DNA of 64,000 nucleotides from CAG-841 sp963656825 (GCA_963656825.1 CAVKJG010000001.1:31092-95091); one strand, 5' to 3'; shown: positions 1-8,636, counted from the first letter of the stretch. The notes: generated from the sequence alone by a model not told the origin. Numbers and translations are program-made.

Positions 1-1386
1 AAGCTTCTTACCCTTGACGAAAAAGTGGTGGATATAATTCCCGATATAAATCCCATAACGAAAAAACGGTACGAAAAGCTCACCGTCGAAGATCTTCTCA
101 CGATGCGGTCAAGCTCATGCTTCAATGAAATAGGCGCGGCGGTAGAGGAAAACTGGGAAAAAGAATTCTTTACCATAGTGCCGTTCGGCAGCATAGGAAA
201 AACGTTTTTCTACAACAGCCTGAACACCTATATGCTCGCCTGCATAGTACGTCACAAAAGCGGGGCTACCGTAACCGAATATCTCCGCCCGAGGCTGTTT
301 GAGCCGCTCGGCATAAATAATATATTCTGGGAAAAGAGCGCGCTTGGAACGGAATGCGGCGGCTGGGGACTTTACATCTGTCCCGAGGATATGGCAAAGC
401 TCGGTCAGCTTGTGCTTTGCGGCGGCGTATGGAACGGAAAGCGTCTTATTCCGAAAAGCTATATAACCCGCGCGACGAGAGCGCACGCCAAAGCTCCCGA
501 GGATTACGGCGATTTCGATTACGGCTATCAGATCTGGGTGGGCAGAAATTCCGACTCGTTCCTGTTCAACGGCATGTTCGGACAGAATATGCTCTGCTTC
601 AGAAACACAAATACAATAATCACGGCAAACGCCGGCAACTGCGAATTTTTCCAGCAGTCGCCATTCTGCCGCATATGCGAAAAATATTTCTCGTCGGACT
701 CTCCAAACGCTCCCGTCCGCGACGATACTCCTTCCCTTGACGCAATGATAAAGCGTCTTGCAAGAAAGGATTTCCGCTACGAAGGCTTTCTTGCGGCGCG
801 CAAGGACAGAAAGCAGGCGTCCGAAATGATAGAAGAGCTTGACGGCAGATTCTGCGCGCTTTCCGAGGGAAAAACCACGTCGATAAGCGTTTTCCCGGTG
901 GCGCTTCAGGTCTGCGGAAACACCTTCGGCAAGGGTCTTGAAAAAATAGGCTTTGAAACAAAGGACGGAAAATTTATCGTTTCCTTCTTTGAAGGCGACG
1001 ACGTAATTTCCGTGCCGGTCGGATTTTCCAATTATGAAAAAACCGAAATAAAGCTCGGAGAGCTTCCGTTCAGGGTTGCCGTTCACGGCAGATTTGCCGA
1101 AAACGAGGATTATCTTCCCGTGCTTAAAATAAAGCTTGACTTTATCGAAACGCCCTGCTCGAAAACGATAAAGCTGATTTTTGACGGAAACGAAATTCAC
1201 TATAGCCAGGACGAATTCCCCGGGGCAAGATTTATAAGGTACGGAATAAACTTCCTTTCGGATAATTTCATTTCAAAAGGCATCTTCGGGAAAATGAACC
1301 TTGACAAAAGACTTGCCGACGCGGATTATATTTCATACAGAGCGGAGGCAAAGCTATCGGCAAAGGCGGATTTTGTTTTAATCTGA
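1..1386 (+). CDS. Serine hydrolase, beta-lactamase/class C family (5' partial)
   Basis: The reading frame is open from the first base, so the start lies outside the window. The visible 461 codons resemble the beta-lactamase/penicillin-binding-protein-like serine hydrolase family: an early LTLDEKVV stretch, a LLTMRSS segment, and a YNSLNTYML segment that fits the family's Tyr-x-Asn catalytic region, followed by a GINNIFW region and a GGWGLYICPEDMAKLGQLVL region typical of these enzymes. The SxxK nucleophile motif should lie upstream and cannot be checked. The last 200 residues show no domain I can name. The substrate is unknown; family members act on peptidoglycan-like peptides, esters or beta-lactams. 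A hairpin terminator follows the stop codon. Confidence 0.8.
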   Translation, partial: KLLTLDEKVVDIIPDINPITKKRYEKLTVEDLLTMRSSSCFNEIGAAVEENWEKEFFTIVPFGSIGKTFFYNSLNTYMLACIVRHKSGATVTEYLRPRLFEPLGINNIFWEKSALGTECGGWGLYICPEDMAKLGQLVLCGGVWNGKRLIPKSYITRATRAHAKAPEDYGDFDYGYQIWVGRNSDSFLFNGMFGQNMLCFRNTNTIITANAGNCEFFQQSPFCRICEKYFSSDSPNAPVRDDTPSLDAMIKRLARKDFRYEGFLAARKDRKQASEMIEELDGRFCALSEGKTTSISVFPVALQVCGNTFGKGLEKIGFETKDGKFIVSFFEGDDVISVPVGFSNYEKTEIKLGELPFRVAVHGRFAENEDYLPVLKIKLDFIETPCSKTIKLIFDGNEIHYSQDEFPGARFIRYGINFLSDNFISKGIFGKMNLDKRLADADYISYRAEAKLSAKADFVLI

Positions 1387-1397
1387 TGCAGCGAATA

Positions 1398-1447
1398 AAA
1401 AAGCGCCGCGCGGGTAAAGCTTTATCCGAAAGGGGGCGGTGCTTTTT
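1398..1447 (+). terminator. Hairpin terminator overlapping the next gene's ribosome site
   Basis: AAAAAGCGCCGC (1398-1409) pairs with GCGGTGCTTTTT (1436-1447) with one G-T pair. The loop contains a second near-palindrome, GGGTAAAGCTTTATCC (1412-1427). The right arm includes the AGGGGGCGG that is the only ribosome site for the gene starting at 1450. Confidence 0.6.
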
Positions 1448-1449
1448 GT

Positions 1450-1665
1450 ATGGAAAAAAACGAAAAATATCTTATCAGAAACACAACGCGCGAGCAGCGC
1501 AAGGAGATAGTTTTACGCTCGCTCGGAAGCGAGGGCTGCAGCGGCTGCTCCGGATGCGACGGCATAGGCTGCGGCGACGCATTTGAAATATATCGTGAAT
1601 ATATAGAAGGTAAAAAGGAGCTTGCCGAAATAAACCGCGCATTTCGCGGCGGAACGGTAAGCTGA
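1450..1665 (+). CDS. Small Cys-rich protein of unknown function
   Basis: A 71-residue protein with a charged N-terminus and a glycine/cysteine cluster near residues 29-41 (GCSGCSGCDGIGCGD, four Cys), then a charged helical C-terminal part. The Cys spacing (CxxCxxCxxxxC) could bind a metal or an iron-sulfur cluster, but I do not recognise the family. The ATG at 1450 follows AGGGGGCGG at a usable distance. That ribosome site lies in the right arm of a terminator-like hairpin, so translation may depend on the fold. It ends just before a strong bidirectional terminator. Confidence 0.6.
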   Translation: MEKNEKYLIRNTTREQRKEIVLRSLGSEGCSGCSGCDGIGCGDAFEIYREYIEGKKELAEINRAFRGGTVS

Positions 1666-1667
1666 CG

Positions 1668-1705
1668 AAAAGGCACTGTAAAAACGTTATTTTACAGTGC
1701 CTTTT
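1668..1705. terminator. Bidirectional terminator
   Basis: Perfect stem AAAGGCACTGTAAAA / TTTTACAGTGCCTTT followed by T-rich sequence on the plus strand and A-rich sequence before it. It lies between two converging genes and can serve both. Confidence 0.85.
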
Positions 1706-1710
1706 GCTTT

Positions 1711-2811
1711 TTATTTTATTGTTTCGCTGTTGTTGAGAACAAGCGTGCTGTAAAGGAACAGAACGTCGCTCCCCTCAAAGCTTACAAATCTGCCGAGATA
1801 ATCGGGATTGATATAACGTATATCGACAAGCGTTATCTTCGCATAGCCCTCGACAAGCAAAGGCGCTATACTGCTTCCGAACGAATCGCGGAAAATTATA
1901 AGCTCTTTGTCCGTCGTCGCGCTCGGATTTTCTATCGTCATAAGCGATACCGAGCCCGAAAGAAACATCTGATAAGGGTCCTTGCCGTATGCTTTTTCCA
2001 TATCGTACACGGTTGCTTTCTTACCCGTTTCGTAATTTGTGACTATGCAGCCGTCAAGAATATCGCTTGTAAGATATTTTATCGTTTCCGCAGGCATCGG
2101 GAGCGCCGCCTGACCGTAATAAACGCCGTAGAAAGCGTTGTCAAGCGTGTTTTCCCTGTACTGAGCGGCAAGCGTTACGCCCATTCCCGAGGCAAGCGTC
2201 CTTGCCGTATCGACAAGCTTTTCCTGCCGCCAGTGAGTGTCTGTCTTGTAATAGTCTGAAATTTCAAGCGTGTTCATTATGTCTATATACTGCGCATAGG
2301 TCATTTTGTCTTTCATTTCGGCTACAAGCTTTTCGTAATCCATTTTAAGATATCCGCCCTTGTCCGCAAGAAAATAGCTTTTGTCCGGAACTATCGAAAG
2401 ATATACGCCGGAGGCTTTTCCCTCCATATATTTTTTGTAGACGTATTCAAATCTTCCGGCGGCATAATCAAGCGATTTGTCATTCAGCGGATATTCTATC
2501 TTTGCCGCATAGCCGTCCTTTATATAAATGTCGTTGTTGTCAAGCTGTCGGAAAACGTAGTAGCTCATCATGGCTTTCAGCGTTCTGAACTTCTCACGCA
2601 GAGGAAACTGATCCTGCGTGTAGGATTCAAACTTTGTCATAAAGCTGCCGTCAAGAAGCGTCTTTATATCGACCTTCGGAAGCTGGGCAAGCTCTCTGCG
2701 CTCGCTGTCGGAATACTGCTTTGAGGGCATCGCCCAGCAGGCGATGACCATCGTGGCAAAAAACACGGCGAGCATCGCAAAGGATATTATACTTTTTACT
2801 TTTTTATTCAT
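1711..2811 (-). CDS. DHHW/AlgX-like secreted protein, partner of an MBOAT acyltransferase
   Basis: A 366-residue protein with an N-terminal membrane anchor (residues about 7-27), then an extracytoplasmic domain. YKTDTHWRQ contains the DxHW motif of the DHHW/AlgX/AlgJ family, and IIFRDSFGSSI near residue 310 looks like the family's SGNH-type serine block. In this family such proteins work with an MBOAT membrane enzyme to O-acylate extracellular polysaccharide. The gene lies 12 bases downstream of the MBOAT gene on the same strand, which supports that role. The ATG follows CGGAGG. The acceptor polymer is not known. Confidence 0.82.
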   Translation of the reverse strand: MNKKVKSIISFAMLAVFFATMVIACWAMPSKQYSDSERRELAQLPKVDIKTLLDGSFMTKFESYTQDQFPLREKFRTLKAMMSYYVFRQLDNNDIYIKDGYAAKIEYPLNDKSLDYAAGRFEYVYKKYMEGKASGVYLSIVPDKSYFLADKGGYLKMDYEKLVAEMKDKMTYAQYIDIMNTLEISDYYKTDTHWRQEKLVDTARTLASGMGVTLAAQYRENTLDNAFYGVYYGQAALPMPAETIKYLTSDILDGCIVTNYETGKKATVYDMEKAYGKDPYQMFLSGSVSLMTIENPSATTDKELIIFRDSFGSSIAPLLVEGYAKITLVDIRYINPDYLGRFVSFEGSDVLFLYSTLVLNNSETIK

Positions 2812-2823
2812 AACATACCTCCG

Positions 2824-4227
2824 TCAGAAGCGGAAATAAAGGAACGGATTGTATGAGCCGTCCACAAGGCAAGCCGTGCATACCGCAAGCAACAAACAAA
2901 GCACCACGGGTGCAAGGAAAGTCATTACCTTTCCGCCGACCTTGCTTTCGTCTATCTTATTTACAGCAAGCTTCGGAAGCGGCGTAGAGCCGATAATTCC
3001 GACAAGAAGCACCACGCCGTAGCTGCGCAGATAATAGATAAACTCCGTTGAAACAAGCGGATAATCTCCCGCGCCGAACATCGCGCCGATGTAAGAAAAG
3101 GCGTCCTTTATGCTTGCCGCGTCAAAGATAACAAAGCTTATCACTATAAGCAGCAGTACGTAAACGTGACTTATCACCTTGCTTTTTTTCAGATATTTCA
3201 GCAAAAACAGCTTTTCTACCATCAGTATTACCGCAAAGTAAACTCCCCATACTATGAAGTTCCATGCGGCGCCGTGCCACATTCCCGTGAGCATCCATAC
3301 GACGAAAATGTTGAAAAGATGACGCGCCTTGCTTACTCTGTTTCCGCCGAGCGGAATATAAACATAGTCGCGGAACCATGAGCCCAGCGACATATGCCAT
3401 CTGCGCCAGAACTCCGTAACGCTGCCCGAAATATAAGGATAATTGAAGTTTTCAAGAAAATCAAAGCCGAATATCTTTCCGAGACCTATCGCCATATCGC
3501 TGTAGCCGGAGAAATCGAAATAGATGTGAAGCGTATATGCCACGGCATAAAGCCAGAAAAACAGCACGGATTTATCGCCCGAGCCTTTGAAAATATCACA
3601 AAGCTCGCCGAGAGTATTTGCTATCAGTATTTTCTTTGAAAGACCCAGTATGAATCTGCCCATTCCGGCGGATATTTTTTCAAATGAATGACTGCGGCTT
3701 TTAAGCTGCTGCGCTATATCGGAATAACGCACGATAGGCCCTGCGATAAGCTGCGGAAAAAGCGCAACATATGTGGCAAGATCTATGGGATTTTTCTGCG
3801 CGGCAACATCGCCCCTGTAAACGTCAACCGTGTAGCTGAGTATCTGGAAGGTATAAAAGCTTATTCCGACGGGAAGTGTGATTTTGAGAAGTGGAATCGA
3901 AAGTCCCGTAACAGCATTGATATTTGAAATAAAGAAATCTGCGTATTTGAAATATCCCAGCACGGCAAGACTGCTGACAACCGAAAGTATCATAAACAGC
4001 TTTGATATGCCGCGCTTTTCCTTGAAGCGCTCTATCAGAAGTCCGAAAATATATCCGAGCGCAATGGAAAGTATCATCCATATAACGTATCTCGGCTCGC
4101 CCCAAGCGTAAAACACAAGGCTTGAAAGCAACAGTACCGTATTTTTAAGAAACCGCGGAGCCGCAAGATAAAGCAATATCACGCACGGCAGAAAATAATA
4201 TAAAAACGGAATACTTGAAAATAACAT
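2824..4227 (-). CDS. MBOAT family O-acyltransferase (AlgI/DltB-like)
   Basis: A 467-residue multi-span membrane protein. The N-terminus (LFSSIPFLYYFLPC, then LLLSSLVFYAWGEP) is characteristic of AlgI-like members, and GMWHGAAWNFIVWG holds the invariant family histidine. RRWHMSLGSWFRDYVYIP is another conserved block. Such enzymes move acyl groups across the membrane to an extracytoplasmic acceptor. The DHHW-type partner lies directly downstream, while a sigma/anti-sigma pair and a lipoprotein lie upstream. A start at ATG 4227 is supported by AAAAAGGTGG. Whether it modifies a capsule, teichoic acid or peptidoglycan cannot be told. Confidence 0.92.
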   Translation of the reverse strand: MLFSSIPFLYYFLPCVILLYLAAPRFLKNTVLLLSSLVFYAWGEPRYVIWMILSIALGYIFGLLIERFKEKRGISKLFMILSVVSSLAVLGYFKYADFFISNINAVTGLSIPLLKITLPVGISFYTFQILSYTVDVYRGDVAAQKNPIDLATYVALFPQLIAGPIVRYSDIAQQLKSRSHSFEKISAGMGRFILGLSKKILIANTLGELCDIFKGSGDKSVLFFWLYAVAYTLHIYFDFSGYSDMAIGLGKIFGFDFLENFNYPYISGSVTEFWRRWHMSLGSWFRDYVYIPLGGNRVSKARHLFNIFVVWMLTGMWHGAAWNFIVWGVYFAVILMVEKLFLLKYLKKSKVISHVYVLLLIVISFVIFDAASIKDAFSYIGAMFGAGDYPLVSTEFIYYLRSYGVVLLVGIIGSTPLPKLAVNKIDESKVGGKVMTFLAPVVLCLLLAVCTACLVDGSYNPFLYFRF

Positions 4228-4249
4228 AAATCCACCTTTTTACATAGCT

Positions 4250-4273
4250 GCGGCACCGCACAAGCGGTGCCGC
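4250..4273 (-). other. Strong intercistronic hairpin (10-bp perfect stem, 4-base loop)
   Basis: GCGGCACCGC (4250-4259) and GCGGTGCCGC (4264-4273) form a GC-rich hairpin between the lipoprotein and MBOAT genes. On the minus strand no T-run follows directly, so partial termination or mRNA processing is more likely than full termination. Confidence 0.55.
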
Positions 4274-4292
4274 TCATACTTTTTGATTTCGG

Positions 4293-4964
4293 TTATCCGT
4301 CTATGGCGTTGTCAAGAAGAACCTTAGCCGACGTATCGACGGCAAGACATTTTGCCTTGAAGGTCGAAACCAGTTCCGCGTCGCCGAACGCAACTATGAT
4401 ATATTCGCCGACGGAAACCGCAGTGACTCTGTCCGGAAAGCCGCACATCCAGCGCGTGTTCTGAATTGCGGTGTTGTAGTCGGCAGCAAACTTTTCCGCC
4501 GTCGAAGCGTCTTTGAGACGGAAAATCGCGGAGCTGAACGTATTTGTGTTCATCATATGCATAAGCGTTGCCACGTCGTTTGTAACCGTTCCGAGAAGCT
4601 CGTCCGTAATGTGCGTGTAGACCTTGAGCGATTCTCTGCTTTCTTCGTTTTCCGTATCGAAAACGCCGGGACCGTCCTCCGAGCCGTTTTCCGCGTCACC
4701 GCCGCCGCAGGGGAATTTTTCATCGTCCGTATAGGAAGCCCAGATTTTGTTGAAAAGGTCAAGTGCGCTTGTATAAGCGGGAGTAACGGGAGTTTCCGTT
4801 TTCTCTGTTGTAGTGGTTGCTTCTGTTGTCGTAGTGGTGGTTGTTGCTTCTGTCGTTGTGCCGTTTGTCGATTCGCCCGGGTTTTCCTTATTTCCGCAGG
4901 AAACAAGCGCGAGTGTAAAAGCAAGCATAATGCCTGCAAGCAAAAGTGCAATAATTTTTTTCAT
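4293..4964 (-). CDS. Thr-rich-linker lipoprotein, weakly DUF4358-like
   Basis: A 223-residue lipoprotein. The signal peptide ends in a lipobox (ALVSCG, Cys about 23), followed by a linker of mostly Thr and Glu and then a folded domain from about residue 63. That domain resembles DUF4358 in layout: a helix with ALDLFNKIW, a block FRLKDASTAEKFAADYN, and a final strand pair around GEYIIVAFGD. The match is from memory and weak. It lies 31 bases downstream of the putative anti-sigma gene, so it is probably in the sigma-controlled operon. It acts outside the membrane; its function is unknown. Confidence 0.65.
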   Translation of the reverse strand: MKKIIALLLAGIMLAFTLALVSCGNKENPGESTNGTTTEATTTTTTTEATTTTEKTETPVTPAYTSALDLFNKIWASYTDDEKFPCGGGDAENGSEDGPGVFDTENEESRESLKVYTHITDELLGTVTNDVATLMHMMNTNTFSSAIFRLKDASTAEKFAADYNTAIQNTRWMCGFPDRVTAVSVGEYIIVAFGDAELVSTFKAKCLAVDTSAKVLLDNAIDG

Positions 4965-4995
4965 TTTGATTTTTCCCTTTTCTATTAAATGTTTT

Positions 4996-5577
4996 TCAGT
5001 TTTTGCCCTCCGCAGCGGACAAAATCATACATTCCTGTTCGCTGTCATAGAAGGCTCGGATTATAAGTGTTTGCTTTTTTGACGTTACCGTCAGCTCAAA
5101 CCGGCTTTCGTGCGAAATGTCAACCACCCATTCGATGTCGGTGCCGATTTTTATTTTGAGCGTTTCGCATTCTTCTCCGCTTTCGGTGCGTATCGCTCCG
5201 CCCTCAGACGCCGTGACAAAAGCGGTTTTCCCGTCTGCGTTTATCTTTACGGGAACCGTCATTTTTTTCACGTTCCGTGCGGACGGGTCTTCCGTCTGAG
5301 CGGAGATGAGCGGCAGCGTTATTTTGTCGCCTTCCGCCGAAACAATCTGCCCGTCTACGCTTATGTCAAGTCCGCCGTCTCTTCCGTAATTTCCGAAGAA
5401 AACAAGCGAAAACACAAGCACAAAGCACGCCGCGACAGCCGCCGCATATCTTGTAATTATTACGCGGTAGTCCGGCTTTTTCTTTTTTACGGGCTCGTGC
5501 GCCTCTGCAAGCAGGTCATCGTCTATCTCGGTGATAGCTCTTGCAAGAATTTCATTTTTCATATATTCTTTTTTCAT
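4996..5577 (-). CDS. Putative membrane anti-sigma factor
   Basis: A 193-residue protein with a cytoplasmic N-terminal part of about 40 residues (acidic helix EIDDDLLAEA), one membrane span (about 45-65) and an extracytoplasmic beta-rich domain. It begins 2 bases after the stop of an ECF sigma gene. That position and topology are typical of anti-sigma factors. I see no zinc-binding HxxxCxxC motif, so it is not a classical ZAS protein. The extracytoplasmic part may be the sensor. The assignment comes mainly from gene order. Confidence 0.6.
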   Translation of the reverse strand: MKKEYMKNEILARAITEIDDDLLAEAHEPVKKKKPDYRVIITRYAAAVAACFVLVFSLVFFGNYGRDGGLDISVDGQIVSAEGDKITLPLISAQTEDPSARNVKKMTVPVKINADGKTAFVTASEGGAIRTESGEECETLKIKIGTDIEWVVDISHESRFELTVTSKKQTLIIRAFYDSEQECMILSAAEGKN

Positions 5578-5579
5578 TT

Positions 5580-6140
5580 CTATACCGTGATCCCTTCCCG
5601 CTCAAGATGCGTTTTTAATTTCAGGCGCGTGCGGAACAGCAATGATTTGACGTGGCTTTCGCTGATATCAAATCTTTCGGCAAGTTCGGACACCTGATCG
5701 CAGTAAAAATATCTGCAGACAAAAACCTTGCGCGTAAGCTCCTTCTGCGTGTGCAGAAATTCGCTTATGCTTTTTCCTATCAGCCTTGCCTGCTCCTCCG
5801 TATCCATGATTTCACCTCCCGGAACACATTCGTCTAGCTCATCGAGGGAAACCGCGAATTCTCCTTCGGCTCGTTTTCCGGCATATTTCATTTTATATTT
5901 GTTTATTGAAATATTCCGCGCGAGCTTCCCGAGATACGCCGCAAGACTCTGCGGACGGTTCGGCGGGATCGAATTCCATGCTTTCAGCCAGACATCGTTT
6001 ATACATTCCTCGCTGTCGGGCTCACTTTCAAGAATGTTCATCGCTATTTTCATACAATACGACCCGTACTTTTTTTCCGTTTCGATTATTGCCGTTTCGT
6101 TTCTGTCAAAATACAGATCGATTATCTGCAAATCCTCCAC
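5580..6140 (-). CDS. ECF-type RNA polymerase sigma factor
   Basis: A 186-residue sigma-70 family protein of ECF layout. Region 2 covers about residues 10-80 (GSYCMKIAMNIL, ECINDVWLKAWNSIP, LARNISINKYK). Region 4 covers about 125-180 (KVFVCRYFYCDQVSELAERFDISESHVKSLLFRTRLKL), a clear helix-turn-helix. The start is GTG at 6140 after GGAGGTGAAAAC. An ECF-like promoter lies just upstream, suggesting autoregulation. The downstream genes (anti-sigma, lipoprotein, MBOAT, DHHW) suggest that it controls an envelope acylation response. Confidence 0.9.
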   Translation of the reverse strand: MEDLQIIDLYFDRNETAIIETEKKYGSYCMKIAMNILESEPDSEECINDVWLKAWNSIPPNRPQSLAAYLGKLARNISINKYKMKYAGKRAEGEFAVSLDELDECVPGGEIMDTEEQARLIGKSISEFLHTQKELTRKVFVCRYFYCDQVSELAERFDISESHVKSLLFRTRLKLKTHLEREGITV

Positions 6141-6176
6141 GTTTTCACCTCCTGCTCTTATGCGCTCCTATCCCTA

Positions 6177-6204
6177 TATACAGTTTTTTTGCGGAACGGT
6201 TTCA
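6177..6204 (-). promoter_or_regulatory. ECF-type promoter of the sigma operon
   Basis: On the minus strand, TGAAAC (6199-6204) is followed after 16 bases by TGTATA (6177-6182). This resembles the TGAAAC-N16-CGTATA promoters used by Bacillus ECF sigma factors such as SigW. It lies about 37 bases before the sigma start codon. Confidence 0.6.
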
Positions 6205-6345
6205 TTTTTTATAAAAATTTTTGCCGGATTTTTTTTATTATAGTCGCAAAAGCCCGTTTCTTCTCTGTTTTTATGTCTTTTTTGTCGGGAAACAAAGCTT
6301 TCCTCAAATATAATACATTTTCTTTGTGAACATTTCAAATATGAA

Positions 6346-6370
6346 AAGAGCTTCCTTGCGAGAAGCTCTT
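6346..6370 (-). terminator. Terminator of the mgtC-like/antiporter operon
   Basis: On the minus strand AAGAGCTTC, a 7-base loop, then GAAGCTCTT followed by TTC. It lies 23 bases past the stop of the MgtC-like gene. Confidence 0.6.
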
Positions 6371-6392
6371 ATTATATTCGGTTTTTTATCCG

Positions 6393-7112
6393 TTATCTCA
6401 TTTCTTCGATATAGTAAACGTAGTCGAGAGTGCGCAGCGCCTCGATAATTTCCGCATGCGTCTTATATTTTTTAAGCTCGTCGGAGCTTATCGTAATGGC
6501 TACCGTATAAACGCTGAGTCCGGAGTTGAGATACGCGGGATTTGCTTCGATATCGTCTATTCTCAGTCCGAGCTCGCGGATGGTCGTTACAAAATCCTGA
6601 AGATTGCTCTTGTTTTTGAGTTCAAGATGCACTTCAAAGTGATTTGAACGGTTTTTAAGGAATATTTCTATACGCATAAAGAATGAAAAGCTGAGAAGTA
6701 TTGTCACAAAAGCGACAATGGTAAGAGTATAAAGTCCCGCGCCGGCGGAAAGTCCCACTATGCCGCAGGCCCAGAGTCCTGCCGAGGTTGTAAGTCCTTT
6801 TATCTGATTTCTTGAGCTGAAAAGCACGGAATTTCCGCTTATCATCGCAGAAGAAATTATCGTTGCCGCAGAAAGCAGCGGAAGCTTTATTCCAGTATTG
6901 CCCATAAGCGCAAGGTCAACAAGCATCGATACCGTTGACGCAAGGGATATTGTTATGAAGGTTCTCAGCCCCGCCGAATGTCTTTTGCTCGACCTTTCAC
7001 AGCCTATTATGGCGGACAGAACAAGCGAAATAAATATTCTGAACACCACAGACCAGAGTCCCAGCTCCGACGACCATCCGCCGAGCATTTCCGCAATAGG
7101 ATCGTAAATCAT
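6393..7112 (-). CDS. MgtC/SapB family membrane protein
   Basis: A 239-residue protein. Its N-terminal half has four to five membrane spans with the family block GCERSSKRHSAGLRTFITI (family: GLERE....AGLRT). The C-terminal part, about residues 165-239, is a soluble ACT-like domain. Family members are linked to magnesium or acid stress and, in Salmonella, to control of ATP synthase. The gene starts 13 bases after the antiporter gene on the same strand and has AAGGAG before the ATG. It is the last gene of a five-gene envelope/ion operon. Confidence 0.88.
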   Translation of the reverse strand: MIYDPIAEMLGGWSSELGLWSVVFRIFISLVLSAIIGCERSSKRHSAGLRTFITISLASTVSMLVDLALMGNTGIKLPLLSAATIISSAMISGNSVLFSSRNQIKGLTTSAGLWACGIVGLSAGAGLYTLTIVAFVTILLSFSFFMRIEIFLKNRSNHFEVHLELKNKSNLQDFVTTIRELGLRIDDIEANPAYLNSGLSVYTVAITISSDELKKYKTHAEIIEALRTLDYVYYIEEMR

Positions 7113-7125
7113 TTTGTAATCTCCT

Positions 7126-8574
7126 TTACTTTCTGTTTATAAAGCCGCGCCGGCGTCCCATAGCGCCCATTGCCGCATACTGCTCCTCCGCCGCCTCAAG
7201 GAACGCCTGCTCCTCTTCGGACGGCGCAGGCTCGCTGTGAGCGGGAAGCTCGGCTTGAATTTTCTTTATTCTCTCCGTCAGAATCTCGACTGGAGTTTTC
7301 GGAACGCCGTCGCTTGTAAGCGGCACGTCGCTTGTTATTTCTTCAAGCTTTGTCGAATACGAATGCGACAGATACAGCGAAAGCTTTGCCGCCGCAGGAC
7401 CTATAAGCTCATACAGCACGCTCGACGCCAAAATAACTGTTTCAAGCGCGTTGCCTGTTTCTCCGCCGAGCATACGCGCGCCGAGAGCGGAAAGTCCGAT
7501 TGCAACCCCCGCCTGAGGAATGAGCGCAAGTCCGAGATAATTTCTTACCTTTTTGTCCTTTCCGACAAGGGCGCAGCCAATAAACGAGCCGGCATATTTG
7601 CCGATTATTCTTACAAAGAAATAAAGTACGCCGACAAGCAGAAGCGGTACGCCGCCGACAGCAGACGAAGTATTTACAAGCGCGCCGAGGTCAAAGGTCA
7701 CGCCCGACCTTACGAAAAACAAAAGAAGTATCGGCGGACTGAAGTAGTTGAGCTGCTTGAAAAGCTTGTCGTCGTCGGTTGTGTTTATGTAAACCATTCC
7801 CATCGACATACAGCCCAGAAGCGGCGAGATATCCATCATGGCGCATATTCCGCAGAAAGTAAAAAGCAGCGCCACGGAAACTATAAGTCTGTTGTCCGTG
7901 GAGCGCTTGTTCATAAGGAATTTCAGCGCAAGCCCGAAAAGTCCTCCCAGCGCAAGCACGACAAGATTGAGAATTATCGGCTTTATCACGCTTTCAAAGC
8001 CGGCAGAGCCTCCCGTAGCGGACGAGGCGAGCGCGATTGATATCGCCGCGCTGTAAGCCAGAAGTCCCACTACGTCGTCAAGGGCGACAACCTGAAGAAG
8101 AGTATCGACAAAATCGCCCTTTGCCCTTGTCTGACGTATCGTCATCATGGTCGAAGCCGGAGCGGTAGCGGCGGCAAGCGCCGCAAGCACAGCGGAAAAA
8201 GCAAGGTCTATCCCAAGCACCCAATATGTAACTATGAATACGAAAAACGTAGCCACAAGCGATTCAAGAAGCGTTATTATGACTACCTTCATTCCGTTTT
8301 TCTTTAACGTTGACAGCCGGAAGAATTCTCCCGTGCTGAAGGCTATAAACGAAAGGGCTATATCCGGCAAAAAGTCCATCCCGTCTATTACTCTTGTCGG
8401 TATCACATCAAGAACGTACGGTCCTATAAGAATTCCGACAACTATATAAGCGGTTACGTTCGGAAGCCGGAGCAGCTTTGTTATCCGCGTCATCAAAAAG
8501 CCGCAGAAAAGCATCACCGCTATGGAAATTATCACCGATGCAACCGACCCCGTGCTTTCCACCATTGCGCGCAT
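7126..8574 (-). CDS. Cation/proton antiporter, CPA2/Kef-type
   Basis: A 482-residue protein with about 12 membrane spans. LLRLPNVTAYIVVGILIGP at the N-terminus and FIAFSTGEFF near residue 80 are typical of Na+/H+ exchanger domain proteins. ALDDVVGLLAYS near residue 165 carries paired Asp residues, as in CPA antiporter ion-binding sites. The C-terminus beyond about 415 is a short, charged cytoplasmic tail with no TrkA-N nucleotide-binding domain. The ATG at 8574 follows AAAGGAAAGAAG. The transported ion (Na+ or K+) cannot be told. It lies between cell-surface polymer genes and an mgtC-like gene. Confidence 0.88.
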   Translation of the reverse strand: MRAMVESTGSVASVIISIAVMLFCGFLMTRITKLLRLPNVTAYIVVGILIGPYVLDVIPTRVIDGMDFLPDIALSFIAFSTGEFFRLSTLKKNGMKVVIITLLESLVATFFVFIVTYWVLGIDLAFSAVLAALAAATAPASTMMTIRQTRAKGDFVDTLLQVVALDDVVGLLAYSAAISIALASSATGGSAGFESVIKPIILNLVVLALGGLFGLALKFLMNKRSTDNRLIVSVALLFTFCGICAMMDISPLLGCMSMGMVYINTTDDDKLFKQLNYFSPPILLLFFVRSGVTFDLGALVNTSSAVGGVPLLLVGVLYFFVRIIGKYAGSFIGCALVGKDKKVRNYLGLALIPQAGVAIGLSALGARMLGGETGNALETVILASSVLYELIGPAAAKLSLYLSHSYSTKLEEITSDVPLTSDGVPKTPVEILTERIKKIQAELPAHSEPAPSEEEQAFLEAAEEQYAAMGAMGRRRGFINRK

Positions 8575-8636
8575 ATCTTCTTTCCTTTCCCGTGTAATTT
8601 ATCCCGTGCTTTTTTTCGGGAAGCGCTATACCGTAA

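Noticed and set aside
115..1200. A 361-codon minus-strand frame
   Set aside because: It is antisense to the serine hydrolase, with no ribosome site and no domain.
4800..4860. Short tandem DNA repeat as a CRISPR or microsatellite element
   Set aside because: It encodes the in-frame Thr linker of a lipoprotein; there are no spacers and no cas genes anywhere in the window.
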